Both the position numbers and the translations under genes were made by a program. Under the pieces are notes generated by a model that worked only from the letters and a program-made list of their open reading frames with translations, was not told where the DNA came from and searched no databases. Source: Holdemanella sp. MSK.7.32 (lineage in GTDB: Bacteria > Bacillota_I > Bacilli_A > Erysipelotrichales > Erysipelotrichaceae). From it: 27,021 bases of DNA. Position 1 is the stretch's first letter, and each line of letters begins with the position of its first letter. Where the stretch lies: the NCBI RefSeq assembly GCF_024460475.1, contig NZ_JANFYN010000028.1:1-27021 (forward strand). The letters run 5' to 3'. This document shows, one piece after another, positions 7,859-16,300 of the stretch.

Positions 7859-8714
7859 TTACTTGCTCCTCCTTTTTCTTAATTGTCTCTTCTAAATACC
7901 AACGGTTTGTTGACTCATCATCCGTAATTTTAATTCCTTGTAAAGCTAAATCATATAAACCCAAGATTTCAACAGTCCAATCATCATCAAAAAACAAAGA
8001 ATCAATGCGGAAGCGATGCATTCCTACATCTGTAAAATCCCACATTTCCTGTAATGAGTTGATTGGCATTTCACTAAAGATATGTGTACCCGACTCATCT
8101 TGCACAATTGGCATACGTTTGTCACGTGTTTGTTCAATCAAGTCATAATGACACGGTAATAAACATTTCGGTTTATTCACAGCCTCTAAATAGTTAGTGA
8201 CCAAAGGTCTTCTTGAATACAGAATTGAGAAATACCCATGCACTAAGATTTCAATATCCGGATTGTGCTTTCCAATACTTACCACTTCTTCAAGACTCAA
8301 TTCATGTGCTAAAGATACAGACTGAATGCCTAAAGACATATAGAAATTTACATCTGCACTTGAAGCCACCAATGTTTCCGGTTGATAAATCAATTTGGAT
8401 TCAATCCCCAATTGTTTCGCCTCAAAATATAGACCTTCATCCGCATAGTAAATACCATCCACATCCAATTCTTTAAAAATAGAAAAGTATTCACGAACAC
8501 CCGATAGATCTTCATCCATACATAATCTTAAAAAGTTGATATATAATTTTAGGCCAAGCTTTTTACACTTCTTCTTCCAAAGCTGTAAATCCTCTTTTTT
8601 TACCGTAATACTCGAACGAATCGAATAATGTTCAACACCAATGATCACGGCATCGGCCTTTGCTCTTTTTAATTTTTCTAATGAATCAATAGAATGAATT
8701 GTTGTTATAAACAT
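7851..8714 (-). CDS. U32 family protein, TrhP1/YrrN-like
   Basis: This 287-residue protein is the shorter partner of the U32 pair. It shares the barrel pattern (for example ADAVIIGVEHYSIRSS near the N-terminus and EILVHGYFSILYSRRPLVTNY near residue 165). It lacks the Cys at the position where the partner has HGGMC, so it probably does not carry the same cluster. This matches YrrN/TrhP1, which acts together with YrrO. The ATG has an AAGGAGT site and the 3' end overlaps the next gene by 8 nt. It is the first gene of the operon that ends with proS. Confidence 0.85.
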   Translation of the reverse strand: MFITTIHSIDSLEKLKRAKADAVIIGVEHYSIRSSITVKKEDLQLWKKKCKKLGLKLYINFLRLCMDEDLSGVREYFSIFKELDVDGIYYADEGLYFEAKQLGIESKLIYQPETLVASSADVNFYMSLGIQSVSLAHELSLEEVVSIGKHNPDIEILVHGYFSILYSRRPLVTNYLEAVNKPKCLLPCHYDLIEQTRDKRMPIVQDESGTHIFSEMPINSLQEMWDFTDVGMHRFRIDSLFFDDDWTVEILGLYDLALQGIKITDDESTNRWYLEETIKKKEEQVNE

Positions 8715-8743
8715 AATTACTCCTTATCAAAACATACAAATTT

Positions 8744-8772
8744 ATTTTACCACAAATGTGATTCTATGCCTA
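8744..8772 (-). promoter_or_regulatory. candidate promoter of the U32-U32-proS operon
   Basis: Minus strand: TAGGCA (8767-8772) and TAAAAT (8744-8749) are 17 bp apart, about 30 bp before the start codon. It is back to back with the mazEF promoter. Confidence 0.4.
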
Positions 8773-8807
8773 ACCCTAAAATCATCACTATAATTATATT
8801 TTAGTCA

Positions 8808-8837
8808 TTGACTTTTTGTTTATACATTGTATATACT
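8808..8837 (+). promoter_or_regulatory. mazEF promoter with overlapping palindromic operator
   Basis: TTGACT (8808-8813) is followed by TATACT (8832-8837, 18-bp spacing) or TATATA (8830-8835, 16 bp). The palindrome TATAC-ATT-GTATA at 8821-8833 overlaps the spacer and the -10 region. That is the usual place for autorepression by an AbrB-type antitoxin. Confidence 0.5.
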
Positions 8838-8876
8838 TATTGTAGAGACAGACAGTAATGAAAGGAGACATACATC

Positions 8877-9128
8877 ATGACTCAAAACAGTTTAAAAATT
8901 GCAAAATGGGGAAACGGACAAGGGATTCGATTACCTATGGCAGTGATGAAACTTCTATCTTTAAAAGCTGGAGACGAACTTCAAATGAAAGTTCAAAATG
9001 AAACAATTGTTCTTGTACCCAAAAAAGAAAAAAAATTAACATTAGCTGAAAGATTCGCAAATTATGACGGACCGACTGAACAAAAAGAAATTTGGTCTGA
9101 TGAAATTGTCGGTAAGGAGGAAATTTAA
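8877..9128 (+). CDS. mazE: MazE/PemI-type antitoxin (AbrB fold)
   Basis: This 83-residue protein begins with a swapped-hairpin AbrB DNA-binding domain (residues 5-50: KIAKWGNGQGIRLPMAVMKLL, then the GDELQMKVQN strand). Its acidic C-terminal tail (NYDGPTEQKEIWSDEIVGKEEI) is the kind that wraps round the MazF toxin. It should neutralise the toxin by direct binding and repress its own promoter. AAGGAG precedes the ATG by about 10 nt. The stop codon overlaps the toxin start as TAATG, so the two are translationally coupled. Confidence 0.9.
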   Translation: MTQNSLKIAKWGNGQGIRLPMAVMKLLSLKAGDELQMKVQNETIVLVPKKEKKLTLAERFANYDGPTEQKEIWSDEIVGKEEI

Positions 9129-9451
9129 TGTCTTTTAAACAAGGCGATATCGTATATATAGACCTTGACCCTACTAAGGGGCACGAACAAGCAGGAAAAC
9201 GCCCATGCTTAGTTATTTCCAATAATGATTACAACAAAATCATGGGTCTTTTCATCGTTTGCCCAATAACAAATAACACAAAAAATTTTCCAACACATGT
9301 AAAACTTGATTCTAATACAATTACAACTGGATGTGTTTTATGTGAACATGTAAAAACATTAGATTTAAAAGCAAGAAAAGCCACAAAAAAAGAAGAATGT
9401 CCACAAAACATCCTCCAAGAAGTACTCGATATAGTTCATTCATGTATTTAA
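9128..9451 (+). CDS. mazF: MazF/PemK-type endoribonuclease toxin
   Basis: This 107-residue protein cleaves mRNA at short specific sequences and is inhibited by the antitoxin encoded directly upstream. The signature GDIVYIDLDPTKGHEQAGKRP is intact. Arg25 and Thr48 (in VCPIT) fall at the positions of the catalytic Arg and Thr of Bacillus MazF, so the toxin appears active. An AAGGAGG site within the end of the antitoxin gene serves its start. The pair ends in a hairpin terminator shared at its tail with a convergent gene. The cleavage motif cannot be told from the sequence. Confidence 0.93.
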   Translation: MSFKQGDIVYIDLDPTKGHEQAGKRPCLVISNNDYNKIMGLFIVCPITNNTKNFPTHVKLDSNTITTGCVLCEHVKTLDLKARKATKKEECPQNILQEVLDIVHSCI

Positions 9452-9457
9452 TGATTA

Positions 9458-9484
9458 GGTTAGATGATTTGTCTAACCTTTTTT
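9458..9484 (+). terminator. mazEF terminator
   Basis: GGTTAGA (9458-9464) pairs with TCTAACC (9472-9478), with a 7-nt loop and six T following. It overlaps the stop codon of the convergent HAD gene. Confidence 0.85.
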
Positions 9485-10150
9485 AATGAATTCAACCAAT
9501 TCTTTTGCACTATATACTACATAATCTGCACAAGGCCCACTTACTTGATGATGACGATTAAAATGAATCGTCTTCATGCCTGCACTTTTAGCCCCCTGCA
9601 TATCATTGATATAGTTATCACCCACATAATACCATTCGCTTATATCTTCATGCATTGCTTCCATACACTTTTTAAATGCATTCACATCCGGTTTTGCGAC
9701 ACCAATTTGACCACTCGTAAATACATTTTCAGGTTTAAAATAATCAAAGACACGAAGAACTTCTAATTTCATTCTTTGATGCGCATCCTCTCCATTTGTC
9801 AAAATCGCAAGTTCATCTTCACAATTCGAGAAATAATCAATCAATGGTGCATCCATTTCAATATGATGCTGATAATATTTATAGCGAGACTGAAACTCTA
9901 CAGCTTTTGAATGCGAAAATTCAATATCATACTTTTCACAAGCTTTTTCAATACGATAAACGCCAGATTCATCAATTGTGATCTTTCCTTGTTGAAGATC
10001 ATCAAAAATCATATCTCCAAACTTACGATAATCCGCATAAAATAAATCCATATCCACATCTACATTCGGAAGGAATTCTTCCATGCACTTGCGAAATGGC
10101 CAAGATAAATCATAGAGTGTATCATCACAATCAAACATTACTTTCTTCAT
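9473..10150 (-). CDS. HAD-superfamily hydrolase (pyrimidine 5'-nucleotidase-like)
   Basis: With its start at the ATG at 10150 this is a 225-residue phosphatase with all four HAD motifs: FDCDDTLYD (nucleophile Asp7, acid Asp9), ILTNG, the lysine in VAKPD, and GDNYINDMQGAKSAG. The form D-x-D-D-T-L-Y-D is seen in the SSM1/YjjG-type subgroup that dephosphorylates nucleotides and other small phosphates; the substrate here is unknown. A longer frame up to 10219 lacks a ribosome site and would read through the upstream terminator hairpin, so the later ATG preceded by AGGTGA is preferred. Confidence 0.85.
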   Translation of the reverse strand: MKKVMFDCDDTLYDLSWPFRKCMEEFLPNVDVDMDLFYADYRKFGDMIFDDLQQGKITIDESGVYRIEKACEKYDIEFSHSKAVEFQSRYKYYQHHIEMDAPLIDYFSNCEDELAILTNGEDAHQRMKLEVLRVFDYFKPENVFTSGQIGVAKPDVNAFKKCMEAMHEDISEWYYVGDNYINDMQGAKSAGMKTIHFNRHHQVSGPCADYVVYSAKELVEFIKKG

Positions 10151-10174
10151 ATAATCACCAAAAAAAATATAACA

Positions 10175-10204
10175 TAAAAAAGAAGATTTCACTATGAAAT
10201 CTTC
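10175..10204 (-). terminator. terminator after the P1-family peptidase gene
   Basis: Minus strand: GAAGATTTC and GAAATCTTC form a perfect 9-bp stem with a 5-nt loop (10182-10204), followed by six T. It overlaps the stop codon. The HAD gene begins only 25 nt further on, with no clear promoter of its own. Confidence 0.85.
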
Positions 10205-11142
10205 ACTTGATTTAAACACTTACGAACATGTCCAGACTGACCCGTTACCTCTTCATTTTCAATTAAAGATACATGCACAGCTTCTTTACAAGATTCAATG
10301 GCTGCATCAAACACTACATTGATCTTGCTGTCATTGATTTGTTTTAAAGTATGAATCTTTTCATCTCCAAAACGATTAGCTGTACTAAACGCAATCGCAA
10401 TATCACCTGAACCATTGCCCATATGCGATCCTGTTAAAGCTAAACCAACCGGCATTCGGTTACAAACTCTATGAAGTTGACGATCACTTAACGGAGCATC
10501 CGTCGCAATGATCATCATGATGGAACCTTTTTCTTGTTCTAAAGGCGATTGATTCCCCTCAACTTTATCTAATAGATATTGTTCTCTTAAGCCAAAATTA
10601 GAAAGTACAAGAACACCTAGAGTATATGTATTTCCATCAATTTCAAAGATTCTTGAACTCGATCCAATACCACCTGACATTTCAAAACAAGACATGCCTC
10701 GCCCTGCTCCAACACTGCCAAGTTCAAACTCTTTTTTACAATCACGATACGCATCATATACATCTTCTTTTGTAACAACGCAATCACGAATCGAATTTAG
10801 ATATCCATCGTTACATTCTCCAACGACAACATTAACACTTGTTAGATCTTCATTTTCTTTTACCATGATATCCACCAAAGCTTGTTGAACAATACCCACA
10901 TTTAAAGTGTTTGTCAAACAAATATAGCTTTCCAAAGTACCCAACTCCATAATTTGTGGTAAGCCAGTTGTCTTTCCAAAACCATTTAGAATACTACAAC
11001 CACAAGCTAGCTTTTGATGAAATACATCTTCAGCCGTACGAATAAATGTAACACCCGTTTGGTGAGTTCCTGAACTAATTGTCTTATGCCCTACAAGTAC
11101 ACCTTCTACATCTGTAATTCGATTTAATTTTCCTTTTCCCAT
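10192..11142 (-). CDS. P1 family peptidase (DmpA/L-aminopeptidase-D-esterase type)
   Basis: This 316-residue protein belongs to the self-processing P1 (DmpA) family of aminopeptidases. It begins GKGKLNRITDVEGVLVGH, followed by the conserved GVTFIRTAED region. Later segments are GAGRGMSCFEMSGGIG, MIIATDAPLSDRQLHRV and GSHMGNGSGDIAIAFSTAN. The Gly244-Ser245 bond in NGSGD matches the autocleavage site that creates the N-terminal nucleophile Ser (Ser250 in DmpA). I start it at the ATG at 11142, which has AGAGGTG at the right distance. An extended reading to 11190 would run into its promoter. It is a single-gene unit between two terminators. Confidence 0.88.
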   Translation of the reverse strand: MGKGKLNRITDVEGVLVGHKTISSGTHQTGVTFIRTAEDVFHQKLACGCSILNGFGKTTGLPQIMELGTLESYICLTNTLNVGIVQQALVDIMVKENEDLTSVNVVVGECNDGYLNSIRDCVVTKEDVYDAYRDCKKEFELGSVGAGRGMSCFEMSGGIGSSSRIFEIDGNTYTLGVLVLSNFGLREQYLLDKVEGNQSPLEQEKGSIMMIIATDAPLSDRQLHRVCNRMPVGLALTGSHMGNGSGDIAIAFSTANRFGDEKIHTLKQINDSKINVVFDAAIESCKEAVHVSLIENEEVTGQSGHVRKCLNQVKIS

Positions 11143-11163
11143 AAGTAAACACCTCTTACAACC

Positions 11164-11192
11164 ATTATAGTAATAATTTTTAATTTGCACAA
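11164..11192 (-). promoter_or_regulatory. promoter of the P1-family peptidase gene
   Basis: Minus strand: a perfect TATAAT (11164-11169) lies 17 bp from TTGTGC (11187-11192). It overlaps the T-run of the nifJ terminator. Confidence 0.6.
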
Positions 11193-11221
11193 AAAAAGAA
11201 GCCGAAATTAATCAGCTTCTT
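11190..11221 (-). terminator. nifJ terminator
   Basis: Minus strand: AAGAAGC and GCTTCTT arms (11196-11202, 11215-11221) enclose 12 nt and are followed by a T-run, 11 nt after the nifJ stop codon. Confidence 0.8.
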
Positions 11222-11232
11222 TCATTTATTTC

Positions 11233-14200
11233 TTACTTGTAAAGTTCAACTAAACGTTGTAAGTGTTCGTAACGTTCTTTAGCTACTTCTTCTGACTTAG
11301 CAAATAATTTTTCTGCTCTTTCAGGGAATGGTTTCACTAAACGAGTGTAACGAGATTCGTTGTGTAAGAAGTCTTGGTAAGTTCCATCTCCTTCTTTAGA
11401 AGTTAATGTGAATGGGTTCTTACCTGCTTCTTTCTTAGCTGGATCAAATGAGAATAAGTTCCAGTATCCAGATTTAACAGCTTTCTTCATTTCATCTTGA
11501 CAGTGGTTCATTCCACCCTTAGCAATACCGTGTAATTCACATGGTGCATAACCGATGATTAAAGATGGTCCTGGATAAGCTTCTGCTTCAGCAATACATT
11601 TAACTGCTTGTGCAGGGTTAGCTCCAAGAGCGATTTGTGCTACATAAACATATCCGTAGCTCATTGCGATTTCTGCTAAAGATTTTTTCTTCATTTCTTT
11701 ACCAGCTGCAGCGAACTGACAAACTTCACCGATGTTAGATGCTTTAGAAGCCTGTCCACCAGTGTTTGAATACATTTCTGTATCGAATACCATAACGTTT
11801 ACGTTTTCACCTGATGCAAGAACGTGGTCTAATCCACCGAATCCGATATCATAAGCCCATCCGTCTCCACCGAAGATCCAAACAGATTTCTTAGCTAAGT
11901 ATTCTTTCTTATCTAATACAGCTTTAGCATCTGGGCATCCAGCTTCAGCAGCTTTTTCTACTTCAACTAATAATGCTTTTGTTGCTTCTGTGTTAGTACG
12001 AGTATTTTCTTTAGTTTCCATGAATTTTTCGAATGCAGCCTTGAATTCAGGAGTTGCTTTTTCGCTTTCGTTCATAGCACCTAATTTTTCGATAGCTTGT
12101 TCACGTAATACTTTTTGTCCTAATTGCATACCGAATCCGTGTTCAGCATTGTCTTCGAACAATGAGTTAGCCCATGCTGGTCCTTGTAAGCTATCTTTGT
12201 TTACTGTATATGGAGATACAGATGCTGGACCACCCCAGATTGAAGAACATCCAGTTGCATTTGATACATACATGTGTTCACCAAATAACTGAGTAATTAA
12301 TCGAGCATAAGATGTTTCAGCACATCCAGCACATGATCCAGAGAACTCTAACAATGGTTGGTTGTATTGAGAACCCTTAACTGTGTCATCAGCGAATCCA
12401 GAATCTTTCTTAGAAACATTAGCTACTAAGTAATCGAATACTGGTTGTTCTTCAGCTTGAGATTCTTGAGGAACCATCTTGATTGCTTGAGTTGGACATA
12501 CAGTGATACATTCACCACATCCCATACAATCTAATGGAGATACACTCATTGTATATTTGAATTCTGTAGCTTTTGGTTTAACATCAGCTAATTTGATTTG
12601 TGCAGGAGCAGCCTTCACTTCTTCTTCGCTCAATAAGAATGGACGAATTGTAGCGTGTGAACATACGAATGCACATTGGTTACATTGAATACATTTTTCA
12701 GCATCCCATTCAGGAACTGTAACGGCTGTACCACGTTTTTCGTAAGCACTAGCACCAGTCTCCCATTGACCATCAATGTTTCCAGTAAATGCAGATACAG
12801 GTAATGAATCTCCATCCATTTTGTTAACTGGTTCCATGATGTCTTTAACCATCTTAACTGTTGCAGGACGTCCTGACAATTCAGGTTTTGGTGCATCAGC
12901 TTCTGGGTTAGCCCAAGATGCAGGAATTTCAACTTTGTGAGTTGCGCCAACACCAGCATCGATAGCTTTGTAGTTCATTTCAACAACTGCATCACCCTTC
13001 TTAGAGTAAGATTTCTTAGCAGCTGCTTTCATGTAATCTACAGCTTCTTCAATTGGCATAATGTTAGCTAATTTGAAGAATGCAGATTGTAAGATTGTGT
13101 TTGTACGTTTACCCATACCGATTTCGATAGCTTTATCGATGGCATTGATTGTGTACAATTGGATATTGTTGTCTGCGATATATTTTTTAGATTCAGCAGG
13201 CATGTGTTTGTCTAATTCTTCGTCTGACCATTGGCAGTTGATCATGAATACACCACCAGGTTTAACGTCTTGAACCATCTTGTATCCATTTACTACATAT
13301 GAAGGGTTGTGACAAGCTACGAAGTCAGCCTGGTTAATGTAGTATGGGCTACGGATTGGTTTGTCTCCGAAACGCAAGTGAGAAATTGTGATACCACCAG
13401 TTTTCTTAGAGTCATATTGGAAGTAAGCCTGAATGTATTTGTCAGTGTGGTCACCGATGATCTTAGTAGAGTTCTTGTTAGCACCTACAGTACCGTCTCC
13501 TCCTAGACCCCAGAATTTACATTCAACAGTTCCTGGAGTTGAAGTGTTAGGAGCTGGTTTAACTTCTGGCAATGATAAGTTTGTAACGTCATCCACGATA
13601 CCAATTGTAAAACGAGGTTTTGGTTCGTCTTTTAACAATTCAGTGTAAACAGCGAATACACTTGAAGGTGGAGTATCCTTAGATCCTAAACCATAACGTC
13701 CACCGCAAAGAGTGATGTCATTTAATCCTGCTTCGCGAAGTGTTGTAGCTACATCTAAGTATAATGGGTCAGCTAGAGCACCTGGTTCTTTAGTACGGTC
13801 AAGTACTGCAACTTTCTTAGCTGTCTTAGGAAGAACTTTTAATAAGTGTTTGCTTGACCAAGGACGATATAAACGAACCTTAACTAAACCAACTTTTTCT
13901 CCTTTTGCAGTTAAGTAGTCGATAACTTCTTCAGCAACGTCATTGATAGAACCCATAGCGATGATTACACGATCAGCTTCAGGATCTCCATAGTAGTTGA
14001 ACAAGTCATAGTTTGTTCCTAATTTTTCGTTGATTTTACCCATGTATTTTTCTACTACAGCAGGTAATTCATCATATGCAGTGTTACATGCTTCACGGTG
14101 TTGGAAGAAGATATCTCCATTTTCGTGAGAACCACGCATAGTTGGACGTTCTGGATTTAAAGCGTGTTTACGGAATTCCTCAACAGCTTCCATTGGACAC

Positions 14201-14781
14201 ATTTCTTTTAAATCTTCGTAGTCCCATTTTTCGATTTTTTGAATTTCGTGAGAAGTACGGAATCCATCAAAGAAGTTAATGAATGGTACTTTACCTTCTA
14301 AAGCAGCTAAGTGAGCTACTGGAGATAAATCCATAACTTCCTGTGGGTTAGTTTCACATAACATAGCGAAACCTGTTTGACGACAAGCATAAACGTCTGA
14401 GTGATCACCAAAGATGTTCAATGCGTGAGTTGCAACTGTACGTGCAGATACATCGAATACACATGGTAATTGTTCAGCAGCAATCTTGTACATGTTTGGA
14501 ATCATCAATAATAAACCTTGAGATGCAGTGAATGTATTAGTCAATGCACCAGCAGCTAATGATCCGTGAACAGCACCAGCAGCACCTGCTTCTGATTGTA
14601 ATTCACTTACAACTACTTGATTTCCAAAAATATTTTTTTGTCCAGCTGCAGACCATTGGTCAATAGAGTCTGCCATTGGACTAGATGGAGTAATAGGATA
14701 AATTGCAGCAACGTCTGTAAAAGCATACGCAACGTGAGCCGCAGCCGTATTTCCATCCATAGACTGTTTTGCTCTAGGCAT
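11233..14781 (-). CDS. nifJ: pyruvate:ferredoxin (flavodoxin) oxidoreductase, single chain
   Basis: This enzyme oxidises pyruvate with CoA to acetyl-CoA and CO2, passing electrons to ferredoxin; it is central to anaerobic fermentation. The 1182-residue chain has the full fused layout. The N-terminal pyruvate-binding domain includes YPITPSSPMAD, followed by the transketolase-like and CoA domains. A two-cluster ferredoxin domain has CIQCNQCAFVC (Cys697-707) and CMGCGECITVC (Cys752-762). The TPP domain has the cluster cysteines CAGC (817-820) and the TPP/Mg motif GGDGWAYDIG at 971. A strong AAAGGAGG site, TATAAT promoter and codon uniformity suggest high expression. It lies downstream of pgi with a terminator between. 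Confidence 0.97.
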   Translation of the reverse strand: MPRAKQSMDGNTAAAHVAYAFTDVAAIYPITPSSPMADSIDQWSAAGQKNIFGNQVVVSELQSEAGAAGAVHGSLAAGALTNTFTASQGLLLMIPNMYKIAAEQLPCVFDVSARTVATHALNIFGDHSDVYACRQTGFAMLCETNPQEVMDLSPVAHLAALEGKVPFINFFDGFRTSHEIQKIEKWDYEDLKEMCPMEAVEEFRKHALNPERPTMRGSHENGDIFFQHREACNTAYDELPAVVEKYMGKINEKLGTNYDLFNYYGDPEADRVIIAMGSINDVAEEVIDYLTAKGEKVGLVKVRLYRPWSSKHLLKVLPKTAKKVAVLDRTKEPGALADPLYLDVATTLREAGLNDITLCGGRYGLGSKDTPPSSVFAVYTELLKDEPKPRFTIGIVDDVTNLSLPEVKPAPNTSTPGTVECKFWGLGGDGTVGANKNSTKIIGDHTDKYIQAYFQYDSKKTGGITISHLRFGDKPIRSPYYINQADFVACHNPSYVVNGYKMVQDVKPGGVFMINCQWSDEELDKHMPAESKKYIADNNIQLYTINAIDKAIEIGMGKRTNTILQSAFFKLANIMPIEEAVDYMKAAAKKSYSKKGDAVVEMNYKAIDAGVGATHKVEIPASWANPEADAPKPELSGRPATVKMVKDIMEPVNKMDGDSLPVSAFTGNIDGQWETGASAYEKRGTAVTVPEWDAEKCIQCNQCAFVCSHATIRPFLLSEEEVKAAPAQIKLADVKPKATEFKYTMSVSPLDCMGCGECITVCPTQAIKMVPQESQAEEQPVFDYLVANVSKKDSGFADDTVKGSQYNQPLLEFSGSCAGCAETSYARLITQLFGEHMYVSNATGCSSIWGGPASVSPYTVNKDSLQGPAWANSLFEDNAEHGFGMQLGQKVLREQAIEKLGAMNESEKATPEFKAAFEKFMETKENTRTNTEATKALLVEVEKAAEAGCPDAKAVLDKKEYLAKKSVWIFGGDGWAYDIGFGGLDHVLASGENVNVMVFDTEMYSNTGGQASKASNIGEVCQFAAAGKEMKKKSLAEIAMSYGYVYVAQIALGANPAQAVKCIAEAEAYPGPSLIIGYAPCELHGIAKGGMNHCQDEMKKAVKSGYWNLFSFDPAKKEAGKNPFTLTSKEGDGTYQDFLHNESRYTRLVKPFPERAEKLFAKSEEVAKERYEHLQRLVELYK

Positions 14782-14820
14782 TAATATTTCCTCCTTTATA
14801 GATATTCAATACCATAGTTT

Positions 14821-14849
14821 ATTATACGAGCTTCATGTCAAATTTTAAA
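14821..14849 (-). promoter_or_regulatory. nifJ promoter
   Basis: Minus strand: TATAAT (14821-14826) with TTTAAA (14844-14849) at 17-bp spacing. A perfect TTGACA lies inside the spacer at 9 bp, too close to serve this -10 box. The transcript would carry a short leader before AGGAGG. Confidence 0.6.
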
Positions 14850-14895
14850 GGTTAAATTCACCATAGAGGTTAGTCTCATCTAATTTGTAAGCGTA

Positions 14896-14929
14896 TAAAA
14901 AAGAGACGAAAACACTTGCTTACATCTCT
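14896..14929 (-). terminator. pgi terminator with a competing stem
   Basis: Minus strand RNA: AGAGAUG (14923-14929) pairs with CGUCUCU (14902-14908), including one G-U pair, and is followed by a U-run. An alternative 7-bp stem, GCTTACA (14918-14924) with TGTAAGC (14886-14892), overlaps it and would exclude it. Confidence 0.65.
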
Positions 14930-14939
14930 ATTTTCATCA

Positions 14940-16211
14940 TTACTCTTTACCTAATAGTTTGAACATGTTCTTTTTATAAACTTCAACACCAGGCTGATTG
15001 AATGGGTTAGAATCATTCATCAAAGTTGTCATTGCGATGGCCTTGAAGAAGAACATACACATATTACCAAAGTCATAAGAAGTCATGCCTGGCATAGTTA
15101 ATAAGATATTTGGAACTCCACCTGTTTCTTCATGAGCCTGTAATGTTCCTTTGGCAGCCATTTTATTAGCCCAATCCACACTCTTACCAGCCAAGTAGTT
15201 CATTCCATCTTCATTGGCTTCATCATTAGGGAATGTTAAATCGATCATTGGTGTATCAACATATAAGTTTGTTTCGAACAATACTTTCTTACCTTCCTGA
15301 ACAAATTGTCCTAAAGAGTGTAAGTCTGTTGAGAAACATACTGAATCCGGTAAAATACCCTTTCCATCTTTTCCTTCACTTTCTCCAAACAATTGTTTCC
15401 ACCATTCAGCAACCATCTGCATTTGAGGTTCATAGTTTACTAACAATTCAACATCATATCCTTGATTTTGAAGAATACGACGAGCCACTGCATAACGGTA
15501 AGCCGGGTTCTTTTCAAGATCTGCATCTCCATATTCACCCATACCATCATGTAAACCTTTCATCAAAGCATCGATATCGATTCCAGCTACTGCGATTGGC
15601 AATAATCCAACTGGAGTAATAACTGAGAAACGTCCACCAATATCATCAGGAATTACGAATGTTTCATATCCTTCTTTATCGGCTAAAGCCTTCAATGTTC
15701 CTCTAGCCTTGTCAGTAGTGGCAATAATACGATTCTTCGCATCTTCACCATATTTTTCTTCCATAAATTGTTTCAAGATACGGAAAGCCAATGCTGTTTC
15801 CGTTGTCGTTCCAGACTTAGAAATAACATTTACCGTAACTTCCTTATCTTTAATATGGTTCATAACCTGTGAAATATAAGTAGATGAGAAAGTGTTTCCC
15901 ATATAAATAATTTCAGGCTTGTTGTCACCATATAAACCATTCATCATTTCAATGGCAGCACGAGCACCTAAATAAGATCCTCCAATACCACATACAACGA
16001 ATACTTCTGTGTTTTCACGTACTTTTGCGGCAACCTCTTTAATGCGACTAAATTCTTCTTTATCATAATTGTTAGCCCAGTTTAGCCAACCGATAAAGTC
16101 GTTACCCTTACAAGTACCATTTTGTAAAGCTTCATCAATTGCGCGAACTTGATCTTGATAAGCCTTTACATCTTCTTTTAAGAAAGCATGATTTAAATCT
16201 AATTGAATCAT
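14940..16211 (-). CDS. pgi: glucose-6-phosphate isomerase
   Basis: The enzyme interconverts glucose 6-phosphate and fructose 6-phosphate in glycolysis. The 423-residue protein is of the short Firmicutes form (about 425-450). It has the GIGGSYLGARAAIEMM segment, the phosphate-binding SKSGTTTETA, the GGRFSVITPVGLLP motif with the active-site arginine, and HEETGG towards the C-terminus. GGAGGG precedes the ATG by a normal distance. An extended -10 promoter lies about 33 bp upstream, back to back with that of the YuiD-type gene. Confidence 0.97.
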   Translation of the reverse strand: MIQLDLNHAFLKEDVKAYQDQVRAIDEALQNGTCKGNDFIGWLNWANNYDKEEFSRIKEVAAKVRENTEVFVVCGIGGSYLGARAAIEMMNGLYGDNKPEIIYMGNTFSSTYISQVMNHIKDKEVTVNVISKSGTTTETALAFRILKQFMEEKYGEDAKNRIIATTDKARGTLKALADKEGYETFVIPDDIGGRFSVITPVGLLPIAVAGIDIDALMKGLHDGMGEYGDADLEKNPAYRYAVARRILQNQGYDVELLVNYEPQMQMVAEWWKQLFGESEGKDGKGILPDSVCFSTDLHSLGQFVQEGKKVLFETNLYVDTPMIDLTFPNDEANEDGMNYLAGKSVDWANKMAAKGTLQAHEETGGVPNILLTMPGMTSYDFGNMCMFFFKAIAMTTLMNDSNPFNQPGVEVYKKNMFKLLGKE

Positions 16212-16243
16212 TTTTATTTCCCTCCATAGCTATCCTAAAGAAG

Positions 16244-16252
16244 ATTATACCA
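16244..16252 (-). promoter_or_regulatory. pgi promoter (extended -10)
   Basis: Minus strand: TGG-TATAAT, an extended -10 element. No good -35 box is present at 16-18 bp, which is common for this promoter class. Confidence 0.55.
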
Positions 16253-16267
16253 CGATTTAACTTTGTA

Positions 16268-16276
16268 TGATATAAT
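16268..16276 (+). promoter_or_regulatory. promoter of the yuiD-nifU-MATE operon (extended -10)
   Basis: TGA-TATAAT at 16268-16276 is an extended -10 element without a clear -35 box, 24 bp before the start codon. It is divergent from the pgi promoter 15 bp away. Confidence 0.55.
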
Positions 16277-16300
16277 GTTTTTCGTTAGGAGTGTGAATTT

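Noticed and set aside
10151..10219. A 23-codon N-terminal extension of the HAD hydrolase
   Set aside because: It reads through the terminator hairpin of the upstream gene and precedes the normal HAD start MKKVMFDCDDT.
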